Below, piece after piece: positions 53,356 to 61,830 of a DNA stretch of 64,000 nt. Each line of letters starts with the position of its first letter. Positions within the stretch are counted from its first letter, which is position 1. This DNA is from Rothia sp. (in: high G+C Gram-positive bacteria) (GTDB lineage: Bacteria > Actinomycetota > Actinomycetes > Actinomycetales > Micrococcaceae), in contig NZ_JAUNVZ010000002.1 in assembly GCF_030540545.1 (NCBI RefSeq), forward strand, positions 124,001 through 188,000. The letters run 5' to 3'. The notes under the pieces are model-generated. The model saw only the letters and a list, made by a program, of their open reading frames with translations, made no database searches and had not been told where the DNA came from. Position numbers and translations under genes: made by a program.

Positions 53356-54018
53356 ATGAGTCAGAATCCTGCGCCCTTGGATCCGCAGTCCTGGGCGAAT
53401 CAGTTTTACGCAGCCCATAACCGTCAGCCTAGCGCTGAGGAGTACCAGGCTGCTCTTGCTGCCGGTCAGGTAGTTATTCCGCAGAGCGCTGTCCCGGCGG
53501 GTGTTGCTCCGGCTCCGCAGCCGGCGCCCCAAACCCCCGAGCAGAAGAAGAACGCGAAGGTGCTGCTCTGGTCTTCGGCTGCTACCGTTGGTTTGATCCT
53601 TCTGGTGGTTATTGCTTTGGCGGTTATTGGTATGTTTTCTCAGCCGAAGAGCGCAGCCGGTAAGTACAAGGCAGATTATGCGCAGATGGAGAAGGCATTT
53701 GGTGATGGGTCGGCTCCTCCGAGCTCGATCAATACCGATGACGTCTATATCACTCTGGAACTCAAAGAAGATAAGAGCTGCGAGGTAGAGATGAGTCTGG
53801 GCTCTGCTCAGAAGACTAAAGTGAGCGATGGCTGCTCCTGGGAACAGAACGGCAACAATATCACTCTCAAGGGCTGGGATTCTTCCTCTAAGGAGGGTCA
53901 TGCGACTCTCTCTAACGACGGTAAAACCCTGACTCTTGACGGTACAAAGACTGAGAAAACGAACGGCGTAAGTAGCACCTCGGAGAAGAAGCTCGAGATG
54001 AAGCGAATGAACTCTTAA
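53356..54018 (+). CDS. WF-EY module protein with two-Cys outside domain (array member)
   Basis: 220 residues from the ATG at 53356, with GAGGAGAG directly upstream. Module: W13, F17, R23, E29-Y30, G37. A short Pro/Ala/Gln linker, one helix (about 70-94), then AGKYKADYAQME, KEDKSC, GCSW, LSNDGKTL and an ending KLEMKRMNS. Its module and linker are very similar to 51607-52317. Confidence 0.75.
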   Translation: MSQNPAPLDPQSWANQFYAAHNRQPSAEEYQAALAAGQVVIPQSAVPAGVAPAPQPAPQTPEQKKNAKVLLWSSAATVGLILLVVIALAVIGMFSQPKSAAGKYKADYAQMEKAFGDGSAPPSSINTDDVYITLELKEDKSCEVEMSLGSAQKTKVSDGCSWEQNGNNITLKGWDSSSKEGHATLSNDGKTLTLDGTKTEKTNGVSSTSEKKLEMKRMNS

Positions 54019-54040
54019 CGGTACGGCTGATTGGAACCAT

Positions 54041-54080
54041 AAGCGGTGGGGTGGATACGTGAGTATCCACCCCACCGCTT
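54041..54080 (+). terminator. Terminator of the 53356-54018 gene
   Basis: A perfect 18-bp stem AAGCGGTGGGGTGGATAC / GTATCCACCCCACCGCTT, loop GTGA. Confidence 0.95.
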
Positions 54081-54280
54081 TAGTACGCTCTGAAGATCGC
54101 CTAAGACGCCGAAGGGCAGGGGAGAGACGCGCTGCGAATCGCTTTGAGGAAACTCCCAGCTCGTATTCATCAAAAGCCAAGCTAAACACCAGGAAGCCTC
54201 CAGCCCGGGCGCCTACTGTAGAAAACAGATACCCGCGCAATTGTGCGCGCTCATCACACCCCAACATACAGGAGAATCCC

Positions 54281-55264
54281 ATGAGCCAGAGCCCCTTCGG
54301 CCCCAGCCCCCTAGAACCTCAAGAATGGGCTGACCGCTTCTACGGTCTGCACAACCGTCAGCCCACCGCCGAGGACTACAACGCCGCCATTGCCGCCGGT
54401 GAAGTACGAGACCCGAATGCACCCGCGGCTTTTACCCAGAGCCAACCGGCGCAGCCCGCAGTATCACCGGCTCCCGCAGCCAGCCCCTCCCCCTATAGCG
54501 GCGGATACTCCCAACCTGCGAACACCGGATATGGCGCACCCGGCTATTCCAATGCACCCTATAACGCACCAGGTTATGGCGGCCAGCCACCATACGGTGC
54601 CCCTGCAGCGCAGAAGAACAATACCGGTCTAATCCTAGGTATCGCCGGAGGCGGCGCGGCACTGCTGCTAGTCATCGTGCTGATTGTGGTTTTTGCAGTC
54701 AGCAGCCGCCCCTCCTCAAATACTCCGGCGGCACAGCAGAGCACTACGAGCGCGGCGCCCGCCTACACCCAAGCACCCGCTCCGGCGACTACCTCCCCGG
54801 AGGCGCGACCAACCGAAAATAGTGAGCCACCCGCACCACGCTCCACCCCGAGCCCGAGCCGCACCACCAGCTCGCCTGCACCTCAGCGCACCACCACCAG
54901 CGCGGCAGCGCCCGGCGGCTCCACCAAGGATAAGGCAACGATGGCGGGTACTTTTGCCGCTGTGGGTACTCTCAATAACGGTGAGAAAGTAGCTATTGTC
55001 TTCCACCTCAAGGCGGATGGCACCTGCTCCCTGGATATGCACAGCGAACGTAACGGCGCTCAGGTCCACAATATGGATGTGCTGGCAACCTGCGACTGGT
55101 CCTTCATCAGCGATTACATTTTCGTTAGCGGTCGCTGGCAGTCCGATGGTAGCGGCACCGCTAAACCATTTGTTGAGCGTTTGACCATTGTCGATAAGGA
55201 CACCCTGAAGAATAAGGAGAACCCCAATATAGAGTACAAGCGTATTGACGAGGTACGCGGATAA
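54281..55264 (+). CDS. WF-EY module protein with two-Cys outside domain (array member)
   Basis: 327 residues from the ATG at 54281 (AGGAGA upstream). Module: W16, F20, R26, D32-Y33, G40. A long Pro/Ala/Gly/Tyr linker with GYGAPGYSNAPYNAPGY-type repeats, one helix (about 118-142), an outside Pro/Thr/Ser stretch and the two-Cys domain (KADGTC, later TCDW, IVDKDTL). Ends in a terminator resembling that of its upstream neighbour. Confidence 0.75.
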   Translation: MSQSPFGPSPLEPQEWADRFYGLHNRQPTAEDYNAAIAAGEVRDPNAPAAFTQSQPAQPAVSPAPAASPSPYSGGYSQPANTGYGAPGYSNAPYNAPGYGGQPPYGAPAAQKNNTGLILGIAGGGAALLLVIVLIVVFAVSSRPSSNTPAAQQSTTSAAPAYTQAPAPATTSPEARPTENSEPPAPRSTPSPSRTTSSPAPQRTTTSAAAPGGSTKDKATMAGTFAAVGTLNNGEKVAIVFHLKADGTCSLDMHSERNGAQVHNMDVLATCDWSFISDYIFVSGRWQSDGSGTAKPFVERLTIVDKDTLKNKENPNIEYKRIDEVRG

Positions 55265-55593
55265 GTACGGCGCATAGCCCTCAGTTCAGAGCAGCGGGGC
55301 GGATACATGAGTATCCGCCCCGCTGCTTTTGTATGGGGGAGTGTATGGTGAGAGCGAGCTGAGAGGGCAGCTGTGCAGCGGATCAAGAAGAAGCGATCTT
55401 TGCTAGATCATGGCTATGGTCCCCACACAATCACCGTTACACAACCGCCCGGAATAATCAGCCTTATCTCTCAGCGAGTTTGCAGGAAAAGCGGGGTAGT
55501 TTTCAGCTATCTATAAGCTTTATCCCGTACAGTAAATACCTGAGAGTTTCAGCGGGTCATACCCGCATCCCACGACATGCATTGGATACTACG
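55265..55593. other. Intergenic region
   Basis: About 330 bases. It holds the terminator at 55290-55330, a small AT-richer stretch from about 55480 (AGCTATCTATAAGC) that may carry the promoter of the next gene, and nothing else recognisable. Confidence 0.5.
55290..55330 (+). terminator. Terminator of the 54281-55264 gene
   Basis: A perfect 17-bp stem AGCAGCGGGGCGGATAC / GTATCCGCCCCGCTGCT, loop ATGA, then TTT. The GGATAC-RTGA-GTATCC top is shared with the terminator at 54041. Confidence 0.95.
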
Positions 55594-56469
55594 ATGAGCA
55601 ACTACCCCAACTCTTCTGGTGGCGCCAAGAGCTACGCCGAATGGTACAACGAATTTACCCGCACCTACGGCCGTGCACCCAGCGAAGCTGAATACCAGGG
55701 CGCTCTTGCCCTCGGCCAGGTGCTTTCCCGCGAGTCCAGCGCACAGGCAACTTCTCAGCCCGCCCAGCCGGCACAGCCCGTACAGGCAGCACCTGTAGCA
55801 CCGGCACAGACCGCATACCAGCAGGCACCCGCGCAGCCGGCAGCCTATGCAGCACCCGGCGCAGCCTACGGCGCTCCCGGCTACCCCGCTCCTCGCCGTT
55901 CCAATACCGGTCTGATTCTTGGTCTGGTCGGCGGAGGCGTTGGCCTGGTGCTGGTTATTCTGCTGGTGTTCTTTATGACCGGTGTATTTGCGGTGGCTTC
56001 TTCTTCGAGCACCCCGATAGCGCACTCCTCGACCTCCAGCAGCGCACCGTACAGCCAATCCCCGGCACCCAGCTCTTCGAGCGCTAGCCGATACACCTCC
56101 TCGGACTTTACTTCCTCTCGTTTCGCTGTACGTATTCCTTCAGAAACCACTCAGGATTTGACGATGATTTTCAAGTTTGAGTCTGGCGCAAAGTGCAGTG
56201 TGGCTGCCTCGGGTAAGAGCGGCGGTACTGAAAAGACCATTGATAATCTGGAGGCATTCTGCACCTGGTCGGTATACTCCGGCAAACTGCATATGAGCGT
56301 TCGCATGAAGGAGGAAAGCTCGACCGCAGATTTCGACTTCAATATTATTGACATCGATACCATTGAAGATGGGGACGGTTTCAAGATGGTACGTATGGGT
56401 TCCGGTAAGGAAATCCCCAATGCTGAGGGCGGCAGCTCTCGTAGTGGCGGCTCCGGCGGCCTGATCTAA
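55594..56469 (+). CDS. WF-EY module protein with two-Cys outside domain (last array member)
   Basis: 291 residues from the ATG at 55594. Module: W17, F21, R27, E33-Y34, G41. An Ala/Pro/Gln linker, one helix (about 108-131), an outside Ser-rich stretch and the outside domain, where the first Cys is in GAKC instead of the usual D-x-T-C and the second in FCTW. The domain ends FKMVRM and is followed by a Gly/Ser tail. The start has only a weak ribosome site (TTGGAT). Confidence 0.7.
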   Translation: MSNYPNSSGGAKSYAEWYNEFTRTYGRAPSEAEYQGALALGQVLSRESSAQATSQPAQPAQPVQAAPVAPAQTAYQQAPAQPAAYAAPGAAYGAPGYPAPRRSNTGLILGLVGGGVGLVLVILLVFFMTGVFAVASSSSTPIAHSSTSSSAPYSQSPAPSSSSASRYTSSDFTSSRFAVRIPSETTQDLTMIFKFESGAKCSVAASGKSGGTEKTIDNLEAFCTWSVYSGKLHMSVRMKEESSTADFDFNIIDIDTIEDGDGFKMVRMGSGKEIPNAEGGSSRSGGSGGLI

Positions 56470-56498
56470 GGGTTCTTCCTTGAGACTCTCATAAGGAC

Positions 56499-56532
56499 AA
56501 AGGGCGGGTGGATACTAATCCACCCGCCCTTT
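56499..56532 (+). terminator. Terminator at the end of the array
   Basis: A perfect 15-bp stem AAAGGGCGGGTGGAT / ATCCACCCGCCCTTT, loop ACTA. Confidence 0.95.
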
Positions 56533-56547
56533 GCCGTGCTCGCAGTC

Positions 56548-56613
56548 ATGACATCTGTCATGGCCAAGTGATGACACTCTGCCCTTCTGCCGCGAGGGCG
56601 CATCTGATGTACT
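56548..56613 (+). promoter_or_regulatory. Palindromic operator and leaderless promoter of the ABC exporter
   Basis: ATGACATCTGTCAT at 56548-56561 is an inverted repeat (6-bp arms, TC centre), with another ATGACA at about 56571-56576. TTCTGC (56585-56590), 17 bases, TGTACT (56608-56613), then 6 bases to the ATG at 56620. The palindrome 24 bases upstream of the -35 is a good place for a response-regulator activator; the nearby NarL-type regulator is the obvious candidate. Confidence 0.55.
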
Positions 56614-56619
56614 AGAACT

Positions 56620-57549
56620 ATGAAAACAACAGTACTTCCCCCGGTCATCGACATCCGCAACGTCTACCAGCGTTTCACCACGCAGCACAGCAGCATTACC
56701 GCCATCGACGGCATAAGCTTCACCGCCCAGCACGGCGAAATCATTGCGCTGTTGGGACCCAATGGCGCCGGCAAAACCACCCTCATCGACATGATCCTGG
56801 GGCTTGCCACACCCGCCGAAGGCACCGTGCTCATCAACGGCAAAAGCCCCGCTACCCAGGCACGAGCCGGCTACATCGGCGCCATCTTCCAAGAAGGAGG
56901 ACTGCTCAAAGACAGCACCGTCGAACAAACCGTGCTCTCCCTGGCAGCCCTCTACCCGCGCCCCATCGACACAGCAGCCGTCATCGAGCAAGCGCAGCTG
57001 ACCAAGCTACGCAAGCACAAAGTAGGTGCCCTCTCCGGCGGCGAACAGCAGCGCCTGCGCTACGCCCTAGCCACCATGCACCAGCCGCAACTGCTTATCC
57101 TTGACGAACCCACTGCAGCCATGGACGTCAACGCCCGCCAAGCCTTCTGGGCCAGCATGGAACGCGTAGCCGCCAGCGGAATCACCATTATCTTCGCCAC
57201 GCACTACCTGGAAGAAGCCCAAAACTTCGCCCAACGTATCGTGATGCTCAACCGTGGCACAATCATCGCCGACGGCAGCCCCGAAGACCTGCGATCCCTG
57301 GCCGGAGCAAAACATATGAGCTTCTACGCCAGCGACACCATAGCCCTACCGCAGGTAGAAATCATCCCCGAAGGCGCCGGATACCGCCACAAGCTCACCA
57401 GCACCGAGGTGGAAAAAATCCTGCCCGCTCTACTGGCCGAGCACCGCATCAGCGACCTGGAAATTATTAAACCCACCCTGGACGAAACCTTCACGTATCT
57501 GGTGGCAGAATCCAACCGCGCTGACTCCAATCGCACAGCTTCCAAATAG
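56620..57549 (+). CDS. ABC transporter ATP-binding protein (ABC-2 exporter)
   Basis: 309 residues: Walker A GPNGAGKTT at 46-54, Q-loop in IFQEGGLL, signature LSGGEQQRL at 138-146, Walker B LLILDEP at 158-164 and H-loop His195. A C-terminal extension of about 90 residues is common in drug/lipid-type ABC-2 ATPases. It pairs with the permease 54 bases downstream. With the two-component system that follows, the layout matches exporters for antimicrobial or membrane-active compounds (linearmycin/bacitracin-like; inference). Confidence 0.94.
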   Translation: MKTTVLPPVIDIRNVYQRFTTQHSSITAIDGISFTAQHGEIIALLGPNGAGKTTLIDMILGLATPAEGTVLINGKSPATQARAGYIGAIFQEGGLLKDSTVEQTVLSLAALYPRPIDTAAVIEQAQLTKLRKHKVGALSGGEQQRLRYALATMHQPQLLILDEPTAAMDVNARQAFWASMERVAASGITIIFATHYLEEAQNFAQRIVMLNRGTIIADGSPEDLRSLAGAKHMSFYASDTIALPQVEIIPEGAGYRHKLTSTEVEKILPALLAEHRISDLEIIKPTLDETFTYLVAESNRADSNRTASK

Positions 57550-57603
57550 GCCGGTTTCACACAGGCTAAATCCCATCGCCGTATCGCACGCTAAGGAAAC
57601 ATC

Positions 57604-58371
57604 ATGCTTCGCTACACCTACTACGAAATTCTGCGCACCGTCTTGAACAAAAGCGCACTCTTTAGCTTCATTCTCATGCCGGTCGCCTTCTACCTGCTCT
57701 TTGGCGCCATGCAAAGCAGCTCCTCATTCCCCATGCATGACGGAACAGTGGGCACCTACGTTATGATCGGCATGGCAATCTACGGGGCTGTACTCTCCGC
57801 CACCGCCCTGAGCGGAAATATGGTCACCGAGTTACAGAGCGGATGGGCGCGCACCCTGGGACTCACACCCCTACGTTTTAGTCACTACCTGGCCAGCAAA
57901 ATTATCACAGCCCTGTGCGCAGCCACCCTCTCGGTCACCGCAGTCTTCGGGGTGGGCGTATGCACCGGCACTAAAATCCCGCCACCGCAGCTACTAGGAT
58001 GCGCCGCCGTCATTATTTTCTCCTCGCTGCTCTTCGTGCTCTACGGCATGGTCGCGGCCCTGATTATCCCCGGCGAGAACGCCGTATCGATCGCTATCGG
58101 CCTGGTGGTTATGTTCGCCATGTTCGGCACTCTCTTTGTTCCGCTGCCCGAAACGCTCATGCCCTGGGCACGCTACACCCCGCTCTACGGTATGGCGCAG
58201 CTGGCACGCCGACCCTTCACCAACGGGGATATTATCTACCAGAATGATGAAGGGTTCCGCTACATGACCGAAAGTCTGGGGGCTGCCCTGGCAAATTACG
58301 GCGCATGGCTGCTGATCTTCACCGTGCTGCTGGCGCTGCTCTGGCGACGCCGCGCCACCGTGCGTCGCTAA
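57604..58371 (+). CDS. ABC-2 type permease
   Basis: 255 residues with six predicted helices (about 20-38, 52-75, 98-123, 135-158, 165-187 and 225-247), matching the ABC-2 membrane domain; LSGNMVTELQSGWARTLGLTPLRFSHYLASK is the usual coupling-helix region. Same operon as the ATPase. Exported substrate unknown. Confidence 0.9.
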   Translation: MLRYTYYEILRTVLNKSALFSFILMPVAFYLLFGAMQSSSSFPMHDGTVGTYVMIGMAIYGAVLSATALSGNMVTELQSGWARTLGLTPLRFSHYLASKIITALCAATLSVTAVFGVGVCTGTKIPPPQLLGCAAVIIFSSLLFVLYGMVAALIIPGENAVSIAIGLVVMFAMFGTLFVPLPETLMPWARYTPLYGMAQLARRPFTNGDIIYQNDEGFRYMTESLGAALANYGAWLLIFTVLLALLWRRRATVRR

Positions 58372-58441
58372 ATACAGCATGGCGCTCATACCGCAAGCGC
58401 TCCAATACAGCACAGCGCGCTCAATACAGCACAGCGCCAAG
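58371..58441. repeat. Short direct repeats after the permease gene
   Basis: AATACAGCACAGCGCGCTC (58404-58422) is followed head to tail by AATACAGCACAGCGCCAAG (58423-58441); a diverged copy, AATACAGCATGGCGCTC, begins at 58371. Confidence 0.7.
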
Positions 58442-58455
58442 AACACGCCCCAAAA

Positions 58456-58493
58456 CTGGCTGCGATACCCACACCCGGCGGTATCGCAGCCAG
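58456..58493 (+). terminator. Hairpin between the ABC operon and the histidine kinase gene
   Basis: A perfect 14-bp stem CTGGCTGCGATACC / GGTATCGCAGCCAG with a 10-base loop. No T-tract; could terminate or attenuate. A TAGAAT downstream (about 58507) may start the kinase transcript. Confidence 0.65.
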
Positions 58494-58545
58494 CGGCACG
58501 CAGCGATAGAATACAAGAAGATAAAGAAGCCACCGAGGTAACGCC

Positions 58546-59727
58546 ATGAAAACCGCACACACCGCACCCGCCACGAGCGCGGGCACCGCAGACCGCACCT
58601 ACCATTGGCATGGGCTCACAGCCAGTGCGCCCTGGCTCGTCTTCCTGTTCTTCCCCTACCTCAACGCCCTAACCGAACAGAACGCCCTCATCCTCAGCTG
58701 CTGCTATATGCTCTTTAGTCTCCTATACTGCACCAGCTATGTGGCACCCTGGCTGGTGAACAACCGGTGGAATATACCGGTACCGCTAGCCTGGACTGCG
58801 CTACTGAGCCTACCGGTGGCGGGCATGCTCACCCAAGAAGCACCCTACTATTGGCCCGTGCAATGTTACAGCCTGCTGCTGTACTACCTGATGCTCTGGC
58901 TCACCTACCGCGATATGGACGCCGCACTACGCTACCGGGTGGGTATCGGCATGGTGCTGACCCTCTCCGCGCTTTTCGCGGTGAGCGCTTTCCTTCTGGA
59001 CTACGACGGGTACCTGTGGGCTCTGCTGCCTGCGCTCTCCTTCCCCGCAGCAGGCATGATCATCATTACCTACCGTGGAGAGCGCGAAAAGCAAGATGCA
59101 CACGCTCAAACCGAGATGGACATGATGCGTGAACGCGAACGTATCGCCCGCGATGTGCACGATATTCTCGGCCACTCCCTGACCGTTATCAGCATGAAAA
59201 CCGATTTGGCGCAGCGGCTGCTTGAAAACGGGAGTCCAGAATCCATTGAGCGCGCGCTGAAAGAAATCCAAGAGGTGAAGAAACTATCCCGCGCAGCCCT
59301 GGCTGAAACACGCGTGACCGTCACGCAGTTGCGCGCTCCCACAATCGAGCAGCAGGTTGCCGCCAGCGCAGATGCCCTGCGGGTAGCCGGTGTTGACGTC
59401 GATATTGAGGTAGAAGAAGCACCCACCATTAACGCGGCGCTCTTTAGCTGGGTGTTGCGTGAAGCCACCACGAACACGATGCGTCATGCGCAGGCGCAAG
59501 CCACACGCTACCGTATTACCGAAACCACTCTGGATTTGATGGATAACGGGGTGGGGTTGGGTACCGTGCGCGGTAACGGGCTCAAAGGCATGGCTGAACG
59601 CGTGCACAATGCGGGCGGCACTCTCATCTTTGAGGCAGCCGACCCGCTCTGGTTGGCTGAGCACCCGGGCGGAGAAGGCACACGCATTCTGGTGAGTATG
59701 GACGGGAGTGACCCGAAAAAGCGCTAG
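58546..59727 (+). CDS. Sensor histidine kinase, NarL-partner (HisKA_3) type
   Basis: 393 residues. Five to six N-terminal helices (about 28-178) with little outside sequence, so it likely senses the membrane itself or the transporter. A dimerisation/phosphoacceptor box with His205 (RDVHDILGHSL), then HATPase_c with N-box REATTNTMRHA (about 305-314) and G-box DNGVGLG plus GNGLKGM. DesK/LnrJ-like architecture (known of the family). It signals to the response regulator 125 bases downstream. Confidence 0.93.
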   Translation: MKTAHTAPATSAGTADRTYHWHGLTASAPWLVFLFFPYLNALTEQNALILSCCYMLFSLLYCTSYVAPWLVNNRWNIPVPLAWTALLSLPVAGMLTQEAPYYWPVQCYSLLLYYLMLWLTYRDMDAALRYRVGIGMVLTLSALFAVSAFLLDYDGYLWALLPALSFPAAGMIIITYRGEREKQDAHAQTEMDMMRERERIARDVHDILGHSLTVISMKTDLAQRLLENGSPESIERALKEIQEVKKLSRAALAETRVTVTQLRAPTIEQQVAASADALRVAGVDVDIEVEEAPTINAALFSWVLREATTNTMRHAQAQATRYRITETTLDLMDNGVGLGTVRGNGLKGMAERVHNAGGTLIFEAADPLWLAEHPGGEGTRILVSMDGSDPKKR

Positions 59728-59768
59728 AGTAGATAGAACAAGCATAGGTAGAACGAGAGTAGAGATAA

Positions 59769-59780
59769 CCTACCGGTAGG
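59769..59780. promoter_or_regulatory. 12-bp palindrome before the response regulator gene
   Basis: CCTACCGGTAGG, perfectly palindromic, in the 125-base gap between kinase and regulator; a small GGATA/TATCC hairpin overlaps its right edge. Function unknown. Confidence 0.35.
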
Positions 59781-59852
59781 ATAAGGGCAGTATCCTTTCG
59801 GGGGTACAGTGCAGAGGACGATGCACCGGCCGCGGGTAGAAAGGACACCCCC

Positions 59853-60482
59853 ATGATTCGTGTCATCATTGCCGATGACCAGCAGCTTCTGTGCGAAGCT
59901 CTGAGCGCCCTTTTGAGCCTGGAAGAAGATATTGAGGTGATAGCCCAAGCCTCCACCAGTGATGAAGCCCTAGCTGCTGTGATTGAGCACGACCCCGATG
60001 TGGTGCTGCTCGATATTGAAATGCCCGGCAGCACGGGTGACGGTATTGCCTGCGCCCACGCGATTAATGAGCACTACCGCGGCAGTAATAAAACCGTGCG
60101 TATTCTGATGCTGACCGCTTACGCCCGTCCCGGATATCTGCAGCGTGCCCTGCAGGCCGGTGCGAGCGGGTTCGTGACCAAAGATATTGATTCCAAACAG
60201 CTGGCGGAAACTATCCGCAAAATTCATCACGGTTTGCGGGTGGTCGATTCCGATTTGGCGGCTGCCTCTCTGAGCAGCGGTGCCTCACCGCTAACTGAGC
60301 GTGAAGCGCAGGTGCTTGCCGCCAGTGCCGGCGGTGCGAACGCACGGGAGATTGGGCAGCAGCTCTACCTATCGGCGGGCACGGTGCGTAACCATATTTC
60401 CTCCGCGATGGCTAAATTGAACGCCCATAATAGGGTGGAGGCGGTTCGAATTGCTCGCGATAACGGGTGGATTACGCTCTAG
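59853..60482 (+). CDS. NarL/LuxR-family response regulator
   Basis: 209 residues: receiver domain with acidic Asp8-Asp9, phospho-acceptor Asp54 (VVLLDIEMPG), Thr/Lys switch residues (LTAYARPG, VTKD), and a C-terminal LuxR HTH (LTEREAQVLAASAGGANAREIGQQLYLSAGTVRNHISSAMAKL). Partner of the kinase upstream. Likely activates the ABC exporter operon through the 56548-56561 palindrome (inference). AGAAAGGA precedes the ATG. Confidence 0.94.
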   Translation: MIRVIIADDQQLLCEALSALLSLEEDIEVIAQASTSDEALAAVIEHDPDVVLLDIEMPGSTGDGIACAHAINEHYRGSNKTVRILMLTAYARPGYLQRALQAGASGFVTKDIDSKQLAETIRKIHHGLRVVDSDLAAASLSSGASPLTEREAQVLAASAGGANAREIGQQLYLSAGTVRNHISSAMAKLNAHNRVEAVRIARDNGWITL

Positions 60483-60607
60483 AGCTGTTCTCTAGCGCAC
60501 CGTAACATGCCGCGAGAGCGCGAACGCGGTAAAATAATAGTAACTGTGCCCGCACATGGCGCTCACGCCGGCGGCACCCACATAATCCGCGACCAAAGGA
60601 CAAACAC

Positions 60608-61693
60608 GTGGCTCTGACCATCGGCATTGTTGGCCTGCCCAACGTCGGCAAATCCACCCTCTTCAACGCACTGACCCGCAACACCGTGCTGGCAGCAAAC
60701 TACCCCTTCGCAACCATCGAACCGAACCTGGGTATTGTGAACCTGCCCGACCCGCGCCTGAACCGCCTGGCTGAGATCTTCGGCTCCGAGCGCATCCTGC
60801 CCGCAACCGTCTCCTTCGTGGATATCGCGGGTATTGTGAAGGGCGCATCCGAGGGTGAAGGCCTGGGCAATAAGTTCCTGGCAAATATTCGCGAGGCTCA
60901 CGCGATTGCGCAGGTCGTGCGTGCCTTTGACGACCCCGATGTGATCCACGTGGACGGCAAGGTTGACCCCGCCTCCGATATGGAGACCATTAACACCGAG
61001 CTGATCCTGGCTGATTTGCAGACCCTGGAAAACGCAATCCCGCGCCTGGAAAAGGCAGTGAAGATTAAGAAGAGCGACGCAGCTCAGCTGGAGACCTACA
61101 AGCAGGCACAGGCAATCCTGGAAGAAGGCGAGACCATTATCTCCCGCGCGGCAGACGCCAAGCTGGACATGGCTCACCTGAAGGAACTGAACCTGCTGAC
61201 CGCAAAGCCCTTCATTTACGTGTTCAACTCCGATGAGGGCGTGCTGGCATCCGAGGAGAAGCAGCAGGAGCTGCGCGAGTTGGTGGCACCGGCTGAGGCA
61301 GTATTCCTGGATGCGAAGCTTGAAGCCGATATGGTCGAGCTGAGCGAAGAAGAAGCACGCGAAATGCTGGAAATGAGCGGCCAGGACGAGTCCGGTCTGG
61401 ACAAGCTGGCACGCGTGGGCTTCTCCACCCTGGGTCTGCAGACCTACCTGACCGCAGGCCCCAAGGAATCCCGCGCATGGACCATCACCAAGGGCGATAC
61501 TGCGCCTCAGGCTGCAGGTGTGATTCACTCCGACTTTGAGCGCGGCTTCATTAAGGCTGAGGTTGTCTCCTTCGCTGACCTGGATGAGGCTGGTTCCATG
61601 CTTGAGGCGAAGAACCGCGGCAAGGTGCGTATGGAAGGTAAGGACTACGTCATGGAAGATGGCGACGTGGTCGAATTCCGTTTCAACGTCTAA
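60608..61693 (+). CDS. ychF: Redox-responsive P-loop ATPase YchF
   Basis: 361 residues, the standard length. GLPNVGKST at 9-17, [20 protein letters not shown] (switch/G3), the altered G4 NSDEG instead of NKxD that gives ATP preference, a central coiled coil and a C-terminal TGS domain ([18 protein letters not shown]). Ribosome-associated, linked to stress responses. GTG start with AAAGGA upstream; TAAAAT at 60530-60535 is a candidate -10. Confidence 0.97.
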   Translation: MALTIGIVGLPNVGKSTLFNALTRNTVLAANYPFATIEPNLGIVNLPDPRLNRLAEIFGSERILPATVSFVDIAGIVKGASEGEGLGNKFLANIREAHAIAQVVRAFDDPDVIHVDGKVDPASDMETINTELILADLQTLENAIPRLEKAVKIKKSDAAQLETYKQAQAILEEGETIISRAADAKLDMAHLKELNLLTAKPFIYVFNSDEGVLASEEKQQELRELVAPAEAVFLDAKLEADMVELSEEEAREMLEMSGQDESGLDKLARVGFSTLGLQTYLTAGPKESRAWTITKGDTAPQAAGVIHSDFERGFIKAEVVSFADLDEAGSMLEAKNRGKVRMEGKDYVMEDGDVVEFRFNV

Positions 61694-61714
61694 TACGACT
61701 CTGTCAAGCGGAAC

Positions 61715-61751
61715 GGGCGGGTGCAGTCATAGCGACTGCACCCGCCCTTTT
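61715..61751 (+). terminator. Terminator of ychF
   Basis: A perfect 14-bp stem GGGCGGGTGCAGTC / GACTGCACCCGCCC, loop ATAGC, then TTTT. Confidence 0.96.
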
Positions 61752-61818
61752 GCTATGCATATAGGGAGAGAAATCGGGGAAAAGCATGCGGGTTCGTCAC
61801 GGAGAGGGCGAATATTGG

Positions 61819-61824
61819 TAGGGT
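61819..61824 (+). promoter_or_regulatory. -10 box for a leaderless nitronate monooxygenase transcript
   Basis: TAGGGT ends 6 bases before the ATG at 61831. Confidence 0.5.
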
Positions 61825-61830
61825 AGAAGT

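Noticed and set aside
54059..54280. In-frame N-terminal extension of the 54281 gene
   Set aside because: It runs through the preceding terminator; AGGAGA and the family N-terminus support the start at 54281.
55480..55593. In-frame N-terminal extension of the 55594 gene
   Set aside because: The module begins at 55594 in line with all other members; the extension has no such pattern.
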